64,000 nt of DNA, from contig JAVEQK010000010.1 in the NCBI GenBank assembly GCA_034007705.1, forward strand, positions 24,511 to 88,510. The letters are read 5' to 3'. The DNA is from UBA10518 sp022837185. GTDB taxonomy: Bacteria; Desulfobacterota; Desulfobulbia; Desulfobulbales; Desulfobulbaceae. Position numbers and translations under genes: made by a program. The stretch's first letter is position 1, and each line of letters begins with the position of its first letter. A model generated the notes under the pieces. That model was not told the origin of the DNA. It made no database searches and saw only the letters and a program-made list of their open reading frames with translations. Shown here in pieces: positions 51,336 to 61,373 of this stretch.

Positions 51336-54300
51336 TCAGGGGGTCTGCTCCAGGCGCTCAAGGGCGGCCGTAATGAAGGCGAACAGGCTTGCCTCCATGT
51401 CAAGGGGGATTATGAGCCGGTTGTCCGGCGTAAGGCGGACCGGTCGTTCCTTTTTCCCTGTTTTCCGGCTGATCATCTCAACAATGGTCCGGGGGTTCAC
51501 CGGCGCTTCCCTGATGAACGAAAAAACCAGGGCGTCCGGTCCCTGTTCCAGCCTGGCAATGCCGAGCCGGCGGAGCCTGTACTTGAGGCCGATGACGTCA
51601 AAGAGGGTTTCGGCCTCCGGCGGCAGGGTCCCGAACCGGTCCCGCAGTTCCTCCCGCAGTTCCGCCAGCTGTTCCGGGGTGGCGCTGCCGGCGGCTGAAA
51701 TCCGGCGGTAAAAATGATAGCGCTGGGCCGGGTCCTCGATGTAGTTTTCAGGCAGATAGGCACTGACCTTCAACTTGATTTCCGGGTCGATGTCGGGCGC
51801 CGCCCCGGACTCGGCCGGGGTCCGGCCGTTTTTCATCTCGGCCACCGTCGCCTGAAGGAGTTCCAGATAGAGGTCATAGCCGACGGCAGCGATATGGCCG
51901 CTCTGGGATACACCCAGCAGGTTGCCCCCGCCCCGTATCTGCAGATCGTTCATGGCCAGCTTGAATCCGCTGCCAAGTTCGCTGCAGTCCATCAGGGCCT
52001 GCAGTCTTTGCCGGGCATCCCGGGTCAGGGTTTCCAGGGAGGGGACAAGCAGATAGGCGTAGGATTGCCTGCTGGAGCGACCGACCCTGCCACGCAGTTG
52101 ATAGATCTCGGCCAGCCCGAGCTGATCGGCCCGGTTGATGATGATGGTGTTGGCGTTGGGGATGTCCAGGCCGGACTCGATGATGGTGGTGCAGACCAGT
52201 ACGTCCACTTCATGATTGATGAACTTGACCATTATCTCCTCGAGCACCCGTCCCGGCAGCTGACCATGGGCGACCGCCAGCCGTGCCTGGGGCACAAGCT
52301 GCTCGATTTTCCGGGCGATGCGGCCGATTGATCTGACCCGGTTGTGGACAAAGAAGACCTGGCCGCCGCGCTGCATTTCCCGCATTATCGCCTCCCGGAT
52401 GACCAGGTCGTCGTTGCGGGCCAGGAAGGTCTTGATCGATCTTCTCTTGCGCGGGGGGGTTGAGATCACCGAGAGATCGCGGATGCCGAGCAGCGACATC
52501 TGCAGGGTGCGCGGAATGGGAGTGGCCGTCAGGGTCAGGACATCCACTTCCGCCCGCAATTTTTTAATTTTCTCCTTGTGCGACACGCCGAAACGATGTT
52601 CTTCGTCAACGATCAGCAGCCCGAGCCTGTTGAAGGCAATGTCCTTGGACAGGAGGCGGTGGGTGCCGATCAGCAGGTCGATGCGGCCGGCGGCAAGGTC
52701 CCTGACGATTTCCTTCTGGCGCTGGGGTGAACGGAACCTGTTGATGCAGGCTATGGTGACCGGAAAGGAGGCGAACCGTTCCCGGAAGGTGGCGGCATGC
52801 TGTTCGGCCAGGACCGTGGTCGGGACCAGGACGGCAACCTGATAGCCGTCCTCGACGGCCTTGAAGGCCGCCCGGGCGGCGACCTCGGTTTTGCCGTACC
52901 CCACATCGCCGCAGATCAGACGATCCATTGGCCGTTCTCCGGTCATGTCCTCCATGACCGCTTCGATGGCGGTCAACTGGCCGGTGGTTTCGTCATAGGG
53001 AAACGACTGCTCCAGTTCCTGGTAGAGTTCGCCCGGCCGGGAAAAACTGTGGCCCTGCCGCACCGCGCGCCGGGCGTAAATTTCAAGGAGTTCCTGGGCG
53101 ACCTGCCAGACGGCCTCCTTGACCTTGTTTTTCGTGCTCTGCCAGCGATTCGATCCCAGCTGGTCGAGTTTCGGGATCTGTTCCGGGAGCCCCTGATAGC
53201 GGCTGACCCAGTGCAGGCGATCCACGGGCACATACAGCTTGTCGCCGTCCCGGTATTCGATCTGCATGAAATCGCCCCGCTGGCCGGCGAACTCCATGTT
53301 CAGCAGCCCCTGGAAGATCCCGATGCCGTGGTCGCGGTGAACCACCAGATCTCCCGTGGCCAGCTCCTCCACCGCCAGCGGCTCCTCTCCGGCCGTTTCG
53401 GTTTTCTTCCTTCCCTCCGGGCGCAGCCTCCTGTCACCGAACAGTTCGGTTGCCGACAGCAGGTGAAAGCCTTCATCAGGCAGGTCAAAGCCGCGGCTGA
53501 GGGGATGCTCGACCAGGAATACTCTCTCGCCGCGGGGCAGACGGTCACGGTGCAGGGGCGCATTGAGCTCCGCTGTCGGCAGGCGGTAGCCGCCGAGCAT
53601 TTCCCGAAGGTGAGCTGACTGGCGGGCGGATCGGCAGGCGATGACGGTTGTCTCTTCCCTTCTGATCCATGTCCCGAGACGGTCGGCGAGCGGGGCCAGG
53701 TTGCCGCGCATTTTGCGGTGCAGTTCGATTTCCTGGGCGAGGAGGCCGTGATCCCCCACATTGAGGAAAAGTTTCCCGTTGGGACTGTGCGGATCCGGCA
53801 GGGTACAGAGATTGACCGGATACTGTCCCCCGGACGGTCCTCGCAGTCCGGCCTCGTCGATGAACAGCCGGGCGGGGGGAACAACGGCCTGGTTTTTGCG
53901 CCGTCCTTCCTCGTAATTGGCTTCGATACGCTCCCGGACCAAATTGATCCGCGCCCTGACCTCCGCGGGTTCGTGGAACACCCGGATCGTCCGGTCGGGC
54001 AAATAGTCGAACAGGGTCTGCAGGGGATCAAAGGCCTCGTACACCAGGGGCAGGTAAAACTCGATCCCGGTGAAGCGGATATGGTCGATGAGGCCTGCAA
54101 TGACAGGGTCTGCCGCCTCCCTGTCCCAGTCGAACTCTTCCGGGCAGGCCTGCAGAAATTGCTCCCAGGGGACGTTTTTTTCCGGGGCGGGGAAGAGGAT
54201 GTCCGAGGCAGGGAGAAGGACCGCCTCGTCGAGTTCGGCAATGGACCGCTGGGTGACCGGGTCAAACACCCGGATCGACTCGATGGTGTCGCCGAAAAAG

Positions 54301-54857
54301 TCCAGCCGCAGGGGCCCGTAAACAGGCCTGTCGGCGGGTGGGGCGAAAATATCCACGACTCCCCCCCTGACCGAGAAATCGCCCTCGTGCTGAACCATGG
54401 AGCACTGCTGGTAGCCGCCCTCGGTCAGGAAAGCAAGCAGCCGATCGCGATCCGTTTCCTCCCCGGTCATGACCAGCTCACAGTGACTGCCGAGTAGATT
54501 TTTCGGCATGATTTTCCGCAGGACCGCTTCGGCCGAGGAAAGAACAATGCAGGGGCCGGAAGTATTGAGCAGCCGGTAGAGAGTGGCCAGGCGCTGGGCC
54601 ACGGTCGCGGGGTCGGGGGACAGCGGAGTGTAGGGCGGAATTTCAAAACTGGGATAAACGAGGACCGGGATTGCCGTGAAGAGTGGAATGTCCCGACCGA
54701 GGGTCTCCATCAGTTCGTCGGAGGCAACGATGCAGCACACAGGACGGCGCAGGACCCCTGCCATCTCGGCGAGCAGCAGCGCGGGACTGCCGCCGCGCAC
54801 GCCGCAGATGTCTATTTCCGGGCCGCCATCCTGCAGCCGCTTGATTATCGACTGCAT
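51336..54857 (-). CDS. mfd: Transcription-repair coupling factor Mfd
   Basis: A 1173-residue DNA translocase that clears stalled RNA polymerase and recruits UvrA. A UvrB-like N-terminal region (about 20-330), the polymerase-interacting domain (about 490-560; ELATGDLVVHRDHGIGIFQG) and the RecG-like motor (about 610-970; GDVGYGKTEVAARAAFKAVE, DEEHRFGV) are seen, with a C-terminal TRCF domain. Length is typical. It lies between the bamA gene upstream and the HAD gene downstream. Confidence 0.97.
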   Translation of the reverse strand: MQSIIKRLQDGGPEIDICGVRGGSPALLLAEMAGVLRRPVCCIVASDELMETLGRDIPLFTAIPVLVYPSFEIPPYTPLSPDPATVAQRLATLYRLLNTSGPCIVLSSAEAVLRKIMPKNLLGSHCELVMTGEETDRDRLLAFLTEGGYQQCSMVQHEGDFSVRGGVVDIFAPPADRPVYGPLRLDFFGDTIESIRVFDPVTQRSIAELDEAVLLPASDILFPAPEKNVPWEQFLQACPEEFDWDREAADPVIAGLIDHIRFTGIEFYLPLVYEAFDPLQTLFDYLPDRTIRVFHEPAEVRARINLVRERIEANYEEGRRKNQAVVPPARLFIDEAGLRGPSGGQYPVNLCTLPDPHSPNGKLFLNVGDHGLLAQEIELHRKMRGNLAPLADRLGTWIRREETTVIACRSARQSAHLREMLGGYRLPTAELNAPLHRDRLPRGERVFLVEHPLSRGFDLPDEGFHLLSATELFGDRRLRPEGRKKTETAGEEPLAVEELATGDLVVHRDHGIGIFQGLLNMEFAGQRGDFMQIEYRDGDKLYVPVDRLHWVSRYQGLPEQIPKLDQLGSNRWQSTKNKVKEAVWQVAQELLEIYARRAVRQGHSFSRPGELYQELEQSFPYDETTGQLTAIEAVMEDMTGERPMDRLICGDVGYGKTEVAARAAFKAVEDGYQVAVLVPTTVLAEQHAATFRERFASFPVTIACINRFRSPQRQKEIVRDLAAGRIDLLIGTHRLLSKDIAFNRLGLLIVDEEHRFGVSHKEKIKKLRAEVDVLTLTATPIPRTLQMSLLGIRDLSVISTPPRKRRSIKTFLARNDDLVIREAIMREMQRGGQVFFVHNRVRSIGRIARKIEQLVPQARLAVAHGQLPGRVLEEIMVKFINHEVDVLVCTTIIESGLDIPNANTIIINRADQLGLAEIYQLRGRVGRSSRQSYAYLLVPSLETLTRDARQRLQALMDCSELGSGFKLAMNDLQIRGGGNLLGVSQSGHIAAVGYDLYLELLQATVAEMKNGRTPAESGAAPDIDPEIKLKVSAYLPENYIEDPAQRYHFYRRISAAGSATPEQLAELREELRDRFGTLPPEAETLFDVIGLKYRLRRLGIARLEQGPDALVFSFIREAPVNPRTIVEMISRKTGKKERPVRLTPDNRLIIPLDMEASLFAFITAALERLEQTP

Positions 54858-54887
54858 GTTCCGGATCAGCCTGAAGAAGCAGTCGCG

Positions 54888-57572
54888 TTAAAACATCCCG
54901 CCGATGCTGAAGTCCCAGACCGAGCTGTCTTCATCCGGGTCGGGATCGAGATTGTATCCCCATTCCAGGCGGAGGGGACCCATCGGAGAGAGCCAGCGGA
55001 AACCGAGGCCGGCCGCTTTCTTGATTTTGTCGAATTCCCAGTCCTCGTCGACATCATAGACATTGCCGAAGTCGGTAAAGATGACCCCTTTCAACCCCAT
55101 CTCCTTGAACAGGGGAAAGATGACCTCAAAGTTGGTGTACCACATTTTATCGCCGCCGATCCGCTCGTCGGTGGCCGGATCCTTGGGACTGACACGGGAC
55201 GACTTGAACCCGCGGATGGTGTTCAGGCCGCCCAGGTAGAAGTGTTCGTACACCGGCAGTTTGCCGTCCTCGTTTTCAAAAATCTGTCCGGCCGCGCCCT
55301 TGACATGAAAGACGGAATCCAGGGGCAGGGGGAAAAGCCAGCTGGACGAGCCCTCGAGCTTGGTGAATTCCGCGTCGCCGCCGAGGATCCCGCCGGCGTA
55401 CTCGACGCTGACAACATTGATAGAACCGGAGGTCGCGTCGTAAAACCTGTTGCGCGTATCCCGGGACAAGGCGATCCGGAATGCACTTTTCACATGGATG
55501 TCCTGCGATTCCTTGATAATGATGGAAGCGTTTTCCGATATGTCGGAAAGGTCCGTGTCGGCGTAGGTGTAGCCGTAGTTGAGCCGCCATTTCTCGAACA
55601 GGGAATGGCCCAGGCGGACCGTGCCGCCCCAGGTATCCTTGGTATAATCGTCATATTCCCGCATCCAGTTGAAGAGGTCGATGCCGGCCAGGACTTTGGT
55701 GTCGAAAATCCGTGGATCGGTATAACTGAGATTGAAGCGGGTGGTGACGCTGCTGAGGTTGGCGGCCAAAGCCAGACGGTTGCCGGTCCCCAACAGGTTG
55801 TTTTCGGAAATTTCAGCCATGAACAGGAGTTTGTCCGACGAACTGTAACCGGCGCCGACGCTGAATTGTCCGGTGGACTGCTCCTTGACGTCAACGATGA
55901 CATCCATCTGGTCCTCGCTGGCGGTGGGCTGGGGGGTGACCGATACTTCCTCGAAAAAGCCCAGGCGGTTGAGATTTTCAGTGGATTCGCGGACCGCCTT
56001 GGAGTTGAATACTCCTCCTTCCGCCACTTCCAGGTCGCGGCGGATGACGTTGTCCCGGGTCCGGGTGTTGCCGCGGATTTCAACCCGGTTGAAATAGACG
56101 AGGGGCCCCTTGTCGATGTCCAGCACAATATCGACGCGGTTGCTGTCCGGCGCCCGCTCGACCTTGGGCCGGGCCTCGGCAAAGGCGTACCCGTGTTCGG
56201 CATAGAGGTCGGTGAGCATGAGATTGTCGTTGCGCAGGACCTGGCGGTTGAGGAATTCCTCCTCGCGGATTTTCAGCCGGGAGATCAACTCCTCCTTGCT
56301 TTCAATCAGGTCGCCGCGGACATCAACGGTGCCGACCCGGAAGCGGGGACCTTCCTCGATGTGAAAGGTAATGACCAGTTCGTCCTCCGCCTGTTCGACC
56401 GTCGGCTCACCCACCTTGGCTTCCAGGAAGCCTTTATTGCTGTAGAAGGCACCGATTTTGGCCGTATCCTGCTGCAGCATGTCCATTTTCAGGACCCCGG
56501 TTTCGGTGATCCATGACAGCCAGCCCCGGGTGCTGGTTTCAATGACTTTTTCCAGTTCCCTGTTGCTGAACGATTTGTTGCCCTCGAACAGGATCTTGCC
56601 GATGAAAACCTTTTTTCCTTCATCGATGGTGAACTGCACCTCGGCGCTGTCCTCCGAAGGGTAGGAGATGCCGACGGTGGTCCGGGTGTTGTAAAATCCC
56701 TTTGATTTGTACAGATCGTTGATCCGCTGGACAGCCTCGTTGAGGCGGGTGGGGTTGAGGATGGTGTTGGGAGCGATGGTGGCGGCATCCCGCACATCCT
56801 CTTCACTGATGGCATCGGTGCCGGTGATCAGCACCCGCTTGATGACCGGCTTCTCCTTCATCTGGAAGATGATTTCCTTCCCCTTGTCGGTATCGTTGGC
56901 GATGATTTCCACGTTGTCGAAATAGCCCATGGAGAAGACGGCCTTCAGGTCCTCCCGGAGTCGGGCGGGATCATACAGGTCGCCGGGTTTGGTGGTGATT
57001 TTTCGTAGAATCGCGCCGGAATCGATGCGGACATTGCCGGCCGGCGCGATCGAGGAGATCAGAAACGTGCGGCTGGTAAAGCCGAGAATATCACTGACGG
57101 TGTCGCGGATGGCGCTGTCCAGTTCCACGATCCCGATGGAGTCGCGGTAGGAGGAGTGGACTGCGCCTGGGGTGAGGATGTCAAAAACCTGGATATCTAT
57201 GCTGAGCTGGTCGGCGATCCGCGTCAGGCTGCCGACCGCGACATAATCGTACCCGGTGCGTTCCGCTATCCTTTCGATGTTTGCCAGGTCCGGCGGCCAG
57301 GTGCCGGCGTAGTCCAGGAGATCGTCCGCCTCTTCGCGGGCGAGCATGGTGAATTCCCTGTCGGCGAGTTCCCGCTGCAGTGCTTCATCCACCATTGCCG
57401 TCACTTCTCCCGCATCCGGGGCGTTTATCCGGAACGGCACAAAGGCGGTGTTCTGCTCCGCCGCAAAGGCGGCGCCGCCGGTCGGACCGGCCGGGAGAAT
57501 ACAGAACAGAAGCGGGAAAAGGAGTGCGAGAACGAACTTTGGACAGTGAAAATCACAAAATGATAACTGCAT
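54888..57572 (-). CDS. bamA: Outer-membrane assembly factor BamA with extra N-terminal domain
   Basis: An 894-residue outer-membrane protein insertase. A signal peptide (about 1-38) is followed by an extra alpha/beta domain (about 40-160; DEALQRELADREFTMLAREE, then RIAERTGYDYVAVGSLTRIA) like the N-terminal fold of TolB. Then come five POTRA domains (about 165-545; AGNVRIDSGAILRKITTKPG) and the 16-strand barrel ending GGMF, with terminal Phe as expected. E. coli BamA lacks the extra domain. The mfd gene follows after 30 bases. Confidence 0.95.
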   Translation of the reverse strand: MQLSFCDFHCPKFVLALLFPLLFCILPAGPTGGAAFAAEQNTAFVPFRINAPDAGEVTAMVDEALQRELADREFTMLAREEADDLLDYAGTWPPDLANIERIAERTGYDYVAVGSLTRIADQLSIDIQVFDILTPGAVHSSYRDSIGIVELDSAIRDTVSDILGFTSRTFLISSIAPAGNVRIDSGAILRKITTKPGDLYDPARLREDLKAVFSMGYFDNVEIIANDTDKGKEIIFQMKEKPVIKRVLITGTDAISEEDVRDAATIAPNTILNPTRLNEAVQRINDLYKSKGFYNTRTTVGISYPSEDSAEVQFTIDEGKKVFIGKILFEGNKSFSNRELEKVIETSTRGWLSWITETGVLKMDMLQQDTAKIGAFYSNKGFLEAKVGEPTVEQAEDELVITFHIEEGPRFRVGTVDVRGDLIESKEELISRLKIREEEFLNRQVLRNDNLMLTDLYAEHGYAFAEARPKVERAPDSNRVDIVLDIDKGPLVYFNRVEIRGNTRTRDNVIRRDLEVAEGGVFNSKAVRESTENLNRLGFFEEVSVTPQPTASEDQMDVIVDVKEQSTGQFSVGAGYSSSDKLLFMAEISENNLLGTGNRLALAANLSSVTTRFNLSYTDPRIFDTKVLAGIDLFNWMREYDDYTKDTWGGTVRLGHSLFEKWRLNYGYTYADTDLSDISENASIIIKESQDIHVKSAFRIALSRDTRNRFYDATSGSINVVSVEYAGGILGGDAEFTKLEGSSSWLFPLPLDSVFHVKGAAGQIFENEDGKLPVYEHFYLGGLNTIRGFKSSRVSPKDPATDERIGGDKMWYTNFEVIFPLFKEMGLKGVIFTDFGNVYDVDEDWEFDKIKKAAGLGFRWLSPMGPLRLEWGYNLDPDPDEDSSVWDFSIGGMF

Positions 57573-57706
57573 GGGTCGTTTCCTGTAGAGCTGTCAATAT
57601 TCAGTACGGGGCCGGCCGGGCAAGAAGCGCGGAACACATTGCAGTTCTGGCGCGTTCATAAAATACCGCGCCATTATGCCATGTTCACCGCAGAGATGCA
57701 AAGCAA

Positions 57707-58435
57707 TTAATGGTCCACGGCGGCAAGGAGTTCGGCGACCCGGTCGTGCAGAAGGCCGGCCAGGTGCTGCTTGTCCCGGTTTGTATATTCGCTGATGGAT
57801 ATCGGTTTGCCGACGCGGATGACTATTTCTCCGGAATCGGCGAGCAGCCGGCCCTTGGGCAGGATCCGGTGCGAGCCGATGAAGGCCACGGGGACAACAG
57901 GCACCCCGGCCTTGAGCGCGAGGGATATGGCGCCGGTCTTGAACGGCTGCAGTTCGCCGCTTGTGCTGCGGGTCCCCTCCGGAAAAATGAGGACGGATGT
58001 TCCGGCCGATATCCGTTCGGCGGCCTGATGCAGGCTTTTCAGGGCTTCCCTGCCCCTGGCCCGGTCAATGGGTATCAGGCCGGCCCGGCGCATGGCGGGG
58101 CCGAACACGGGAATGCGGAAAAGTTCCTTTTTGGCGACCCAGCGGAAATCAAGGGGAAAATGTCCCTGAAAACTGAAGATGTCAAACTGGCTGGCATGGT
58201 TGCCCACATAAATATAGGTCCGGTCCGGCTGCAGGTTTTCCATGCCGGTCAGGCGCACCCGCACCCCGGCCAGGCGGCACAGGAGTCTTGCCCAGACCCG
58301 GGGATACACCTGGACCTTGGCGGCGGATCTTCTGATCAGCACAGCGTCGGTCCAGGCGAGGATGCTGAACAGAAGAGTAAGGGGCGGCATAAGGAGCAGC
58401 AGCACGATTGCCCTGATGTATTGGAGTGGCGGCAT
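57707..58435 (-). CDS. plsC: 1-acyl-sn-glycerol-3-phosphate acyltransferase
   Basis: A 242-residue inner-membrane acyltransferase of phospholipid synthesis. An N-terminal helix (about 3-32) precedes the catalytic NHASQFD (HX4D) and FPEGTRS motifs, with KKELFRIPVFGPAMRR between them. The start is ATG 58435 with GGAAGAGG upstream; a longer frame to 58489 is possible. It precedes bamA with a 134-base gap. Confidence 0.94.
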   Translation of the reverse strand: MPPLQYIRAIVLLLLMPPLTLLFSILAWTDAVLIRRSAAKVQVYPRVWARLLCRLAGVRVRLTGMENLQPDRTYIYVGNHASQFDIFSFQGHFPLDFRWVAKKELFRIPVFGPAMRRAGLIPIDRARGREALKSLHQAAERISAGTSVLIFPEGTRSTSGELQPFKTGAISLALKAGVPVVPVAFIGSHRILPKGRLLADSGEIVIRVGKPISISEYTNRDKQHLAGLLHDRVAELLAAVDH

Positions 58436-58674
58436 ATCCTCTTCCGATGGTTCATGGTTGCGGAGTACGTGACAAAAGGCGGCGATCATGATCTATACCG
58501 CACAGCGCATCGAATTGTCAAAGGCGGCGGGAGCTCTGATCCCGGAAGGTCCCTCTCCGTATTGGAGAAAATCCGGTTGTCGGGTACAATAGAGCTGCGC
58601 CGGGACCGCGGCGGGAACCGCGATTAATTTGGGATCATTTCCCGATGAACCAGGAATAATGGTAGGAACGCAGT

Positions 58675-60813
58675 ATGAACGAGGTCACCCTGGGCATTGC
58701 CATTCTGCTCTCTGTCGGTCTGCTGGCCGCCAAGGCTGCCCAGTTGCTCCGCCTTCCGTCGGTGACCGGTTTTATCCTTGCGGGAGTACTGCTCGGCCCT
58801 TCCTTTTCGGGCGTGATTACCATGGAGTCTGTCGGCCGGCAGCTGGAGCATTTCACCGAGATAGCGCTGATGCTTATCGCCTTCGGCATCGGCGAGCATA
58901 TTGAGCTGCGCCGCCTGGGGGGTCTTGCCCGCCACGTAGGATATGTCAGTGTTGTCCAGGCCCTCGGTTCTTTTGTTTTCGTTTGCGGTGGAACGTATTT
59001 GACCGTCCTTCTGTTCAGCGGACCGGAGTCGGTCCCTGGGAATCCCATGGTCCCGGCCCTGCTGCTCGGCGCGATCGCCGTGGCGACCGCGCCGGCCACG
59101 CTTCTGCACGTGGTCCGGGAAACGGGCGCGCGGGGGTCGCTGACGACAACGCTGATGGCCGTGGTGGCAATGGTGGACGCCCTCGCCATCATGTTTTTCG
59201 GTACGGCCATGTCGGTTTCCCACCAGTTGATCGGCCAGGGCGGCGAATCCCTCATGCAGGCCGTGGCGGGGAGCGGTGGAGAAATCATTCTCTCCCTGGC
59301 CATCGGTCTGTCGACCGGAACGGTGATCGATTATGTCCTGAACCGGCTGCATAACCGGGGGGAAATGCTCACCGCCGGACTCGCCCTCCTGCTGCTGTGC
59401 GGGGAAACCACCCGGCTGCTGGACCTTTCGCCCCTGCTGGCCGGGATGGCCGCGGGCTTCGCCATCATCAACCGGGCGGAAAGGGATGTTCGCCTGTTCA
59501 GGATAATCAACGACTTTGAACCGCCGATTTATGTCCTTTTCTTCACCCTGGCCGGCGCTCACCTGGAAGTGGGGGCTTTGAAAATAGGAGGCTGGATCGG
59601 GATCGTGTATTTTATCGCCCGGCTGGCCGGCAAGTATTTCGGCTCCTGGCTCGGGGCGCTGCTGTCCGGAGCTTCCCCCGTCGTCCGCAACTATTTGGGC
59701 CTCGCCCTCTTTCCTCAGGCCGGAGTCGCAATCGGCCTGGTTATCCTCATCAACAGTGATCCGGCCCTGACTCCATGGGCGGTGGTGATCACGCCGGTTG
59801 TTCTGGCGGGAGTGGTTTTCTCGGAGTTGTTCGGTCCCTATTTCACCAGGTACGCCATTGAAAAGGCCGGGGAGGGAATGCAGTCGCGGAAGACTCCCGA
59901 ATGCGGCGACCTGGGACCTTTTGCCTGCAAAATCTGGCTGCGCAGCCCGGAAGGAATCAGCCTGCACCCCTGGGACGGCGGCAGGCTGCTGCCCGCCGCC
60001 GTCCCCGACGGAGTGGTTGCCTTCGGCGTTCATCATTTCGCCACGGGCCGGGGCCTGGCACGGATCGCCACCTTTCTTGCCCATCATTATCACGCCCTGC
60101 CCATGTCGGTCAGGGTGTTGGACCCAGCCCGCATGGATGATTTCCGACACTCTGATTATGAAACCCTGTTTCTGCCGGAAGCCGATGAAGTGGCCAGCCT
60201 GGGGTATCCCCTGAAAAAGGAATTTGTTTTCGACAATCCGGTTTCCGGGGTATTGGCCGCTCTGGAACAGGAAAATATCCATGCTCTGCTGCTGGCGTAT
60301 CCGGCGGGAAAAAACCCCCGGGCCTTTCACGGGACCCTGGAAAAGGTGGCCGCCAGGATAAGCTGTCCCCTGATCGCCGTTCGGTTCGTCGGCGGGTTCA
60401 AAACCGACCGGATCCTGGTGCCCTTTCTTTCCCCGACTGAACTGGGAGAGCTGCAGCCGATACTGGAAGCCATGGCCATGACCGTGCAGCCAAGCATAAC
60501 CTTTTTCCATCTCCTCCATTTTGACAGCAGCAGGGAGGAGGTTCAAGCCTGCGACAGGGAGTTGCAGGACTGGCTGGCCGACAATTTTTTCGACATCCAG
60601 ACCAGGCACATGGTGGAAGCCGCCGAGTCCCGCCTGGAGATGATCCTGCAAGAGGCGAAATACCATGATCTGGTGATCATGACGGGGGCAAAACGCTACG
60701 GACTGGAAAGACTCCTGCTGGGTTCCCTGTCAAACAGCGTTGTGCTGAATTGCGGGAAACCGGTGATGGTCGTTTATTCACCGGACGGGAGGAGCGGAAC
60801 GCCCGGTGAATGA
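58675..60813 (+). CDS. CPA2 cation:proton antiporter with C-terminal USP domain
   Basis: A 712-residue protein. About 12 hydrophobic helices (1-400) form a Na+/K+:H+ antiporter, with LRLPSVTGFILAGVLLGPSF at the start and LLAGMAAGFAIINRAERD and LALFPQAGVAIGLVILINSD further on. The C-terminal half is cytoplasmic: a divergent domain (about 415-560) and a USP domain (about 575-705) ending MTGAKRYGLERLLLGSLSNS. The USP part may bind a nucleotide that gates transport. TAGGA precedes ATG 58675. The next frame begins at the stop codon (ATGA). Confidence 0.9.
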   Translation: MNEVTLGIAILLSVGLLAAKAAQLLRLPSVTGFILAGVLLGPSFSGVITMESVGRQLEHFTEIALMLIAFGIGEHIELRRLGGLARHVGYVSVVQALGSFVFVCGGTYLTVLLFSGPESVPGNPMVPALLLGAIAVATAPATLLHVVRETGARGSLTTTLMAVVAMVDALAIMFFGTAMSVSHQLIGQGGESLMQAVAGSGGEIILSLAIGLSTGTVIDYVLNRLHNRGEMLTAGLALLLLCGETTRLLDLSPLLAGMAAGFAIINRAERDVRLFRIINDFEPPIYVLFFTLAGAHLEVGALKIGGWIGIVYFIARLAGKYFGSWLGALLSGASPVVRNYLGLALFPQAGVAIGLVILINSDPALTPWAVVITPVVLAGVVFSELFGPYFTRYAIEKAGEGMQSRKTPECGDLGPFACKIWLRSPEGISLHPWDGGRLLPAAVPDGVVAFGVHHFATGRGLARIATFLAHHYHALPMSVRVLDPARMDDFRHSDYETLFLPEADEVASLGYPLKKEFVFDNPVSGVLAALEQENIHALLLAYPAGKNPRAFHGTLEKVAARISCPLIAVRFVGGFKTDRILVPFLSPTELGELQPILEAMAMTVQPSITFFHLLHFDSSREEVQACDRELQDWLADNFFDIQTRHMVEAAESRLEMILQEAKYHDLVIMTGAKRYGLERLLLGSLSNSVVLNCGKPVMVVYSPDGRSGTPGE

Positions 60814-60848
60814 ACCGGGCGTTGTTCCCGCCGTGGACGGAGTATATG

Positions 60849-61319
60849 ATGGGCATTGAAATCGAACGGAAATTTCTGGTCCGGGGCACAGCCTGGCGGA
60901 CCGGTGCCGCCGGGGTCCGGTGCTGCCAGGGCTACCTGAACCTTTCCCCGGCAAGGACGGTCAGGGTGCGGACTTGCGGCAGTCGGGGTTTTCTGACGGT
61001 CAAGGGACCGGTGCACGGCACGGCCCGGCGGGAGTATGAATACGAAATACCCGTTGCGGATGCCCGGGAAATGCTGGAAGAGTTGTGCGAGAAACCATTG
61101 ATCATCAAGGACCGCTACACAATCGGCTATAATGGATTCATCTGGGAGGTGGACCAATTTCACGGGGAAAACAGCGGCCTGGTTGTCGCCGAGATCGAAC
61201 TGGCGCATCAGGGACAGGATGTGCCCCTGCCGGACTGGATCGGCGGGGAGGTGACCGGCGACCATCGCTACGCCAACGCGTCGCTGGTGCGGCATCCCTA
61301 TTCGCAATGGAAGGATTGA
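60849..61319 (+). CDS. CYTH-domain protein (triphosphate tunnel metalloenzyme)
   Basis: A 156-residue CYTH protein, probably hydrolysing inorganic triphosphate or a nucleotide triphosphate with Mg2+. EIERKFLV is the signature ExExK; VRVRTCG and LTVKGP give basic ligands, EYEYEIP and AEIEL acidic ones, and IIKDRYTI completes the tunnel. The start ATG 60849 has GGAG six bases upstream; an in-frame ATG at 60810 overlaps the antiporter stop and is weaker. The gene lies between the antiporter and the PEP-synthase-like gene. Confidence 0.88.
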   Translation: MGIEIERKFLVRGTAWRTGAAGVRCCQGYLNLSPARTVRVRTCGSRGFLTVKGPVHGTARREYEYEIPVADAREMLEELCEKPLIIKDRYTIGYNGFIWEVDQFHGENSGLVVAEIELAHQGQDVPLPDWIGGEVTGDHRYANASLVRHPYSQWKD

Positions 61320-61373
61320 ACGACGGCCCCGGGAAAAGTATTGCCTCCCGGGCCACAAGGGCAGGGGTTGAAC

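Noticed and set aside
58624..60666. Minus-strand open frame of 680 codons opposite the antiporter gene
   Set aside because: Gln/Gly/His-rich shadow translation; the plus-strand antiporter is unmistakable.
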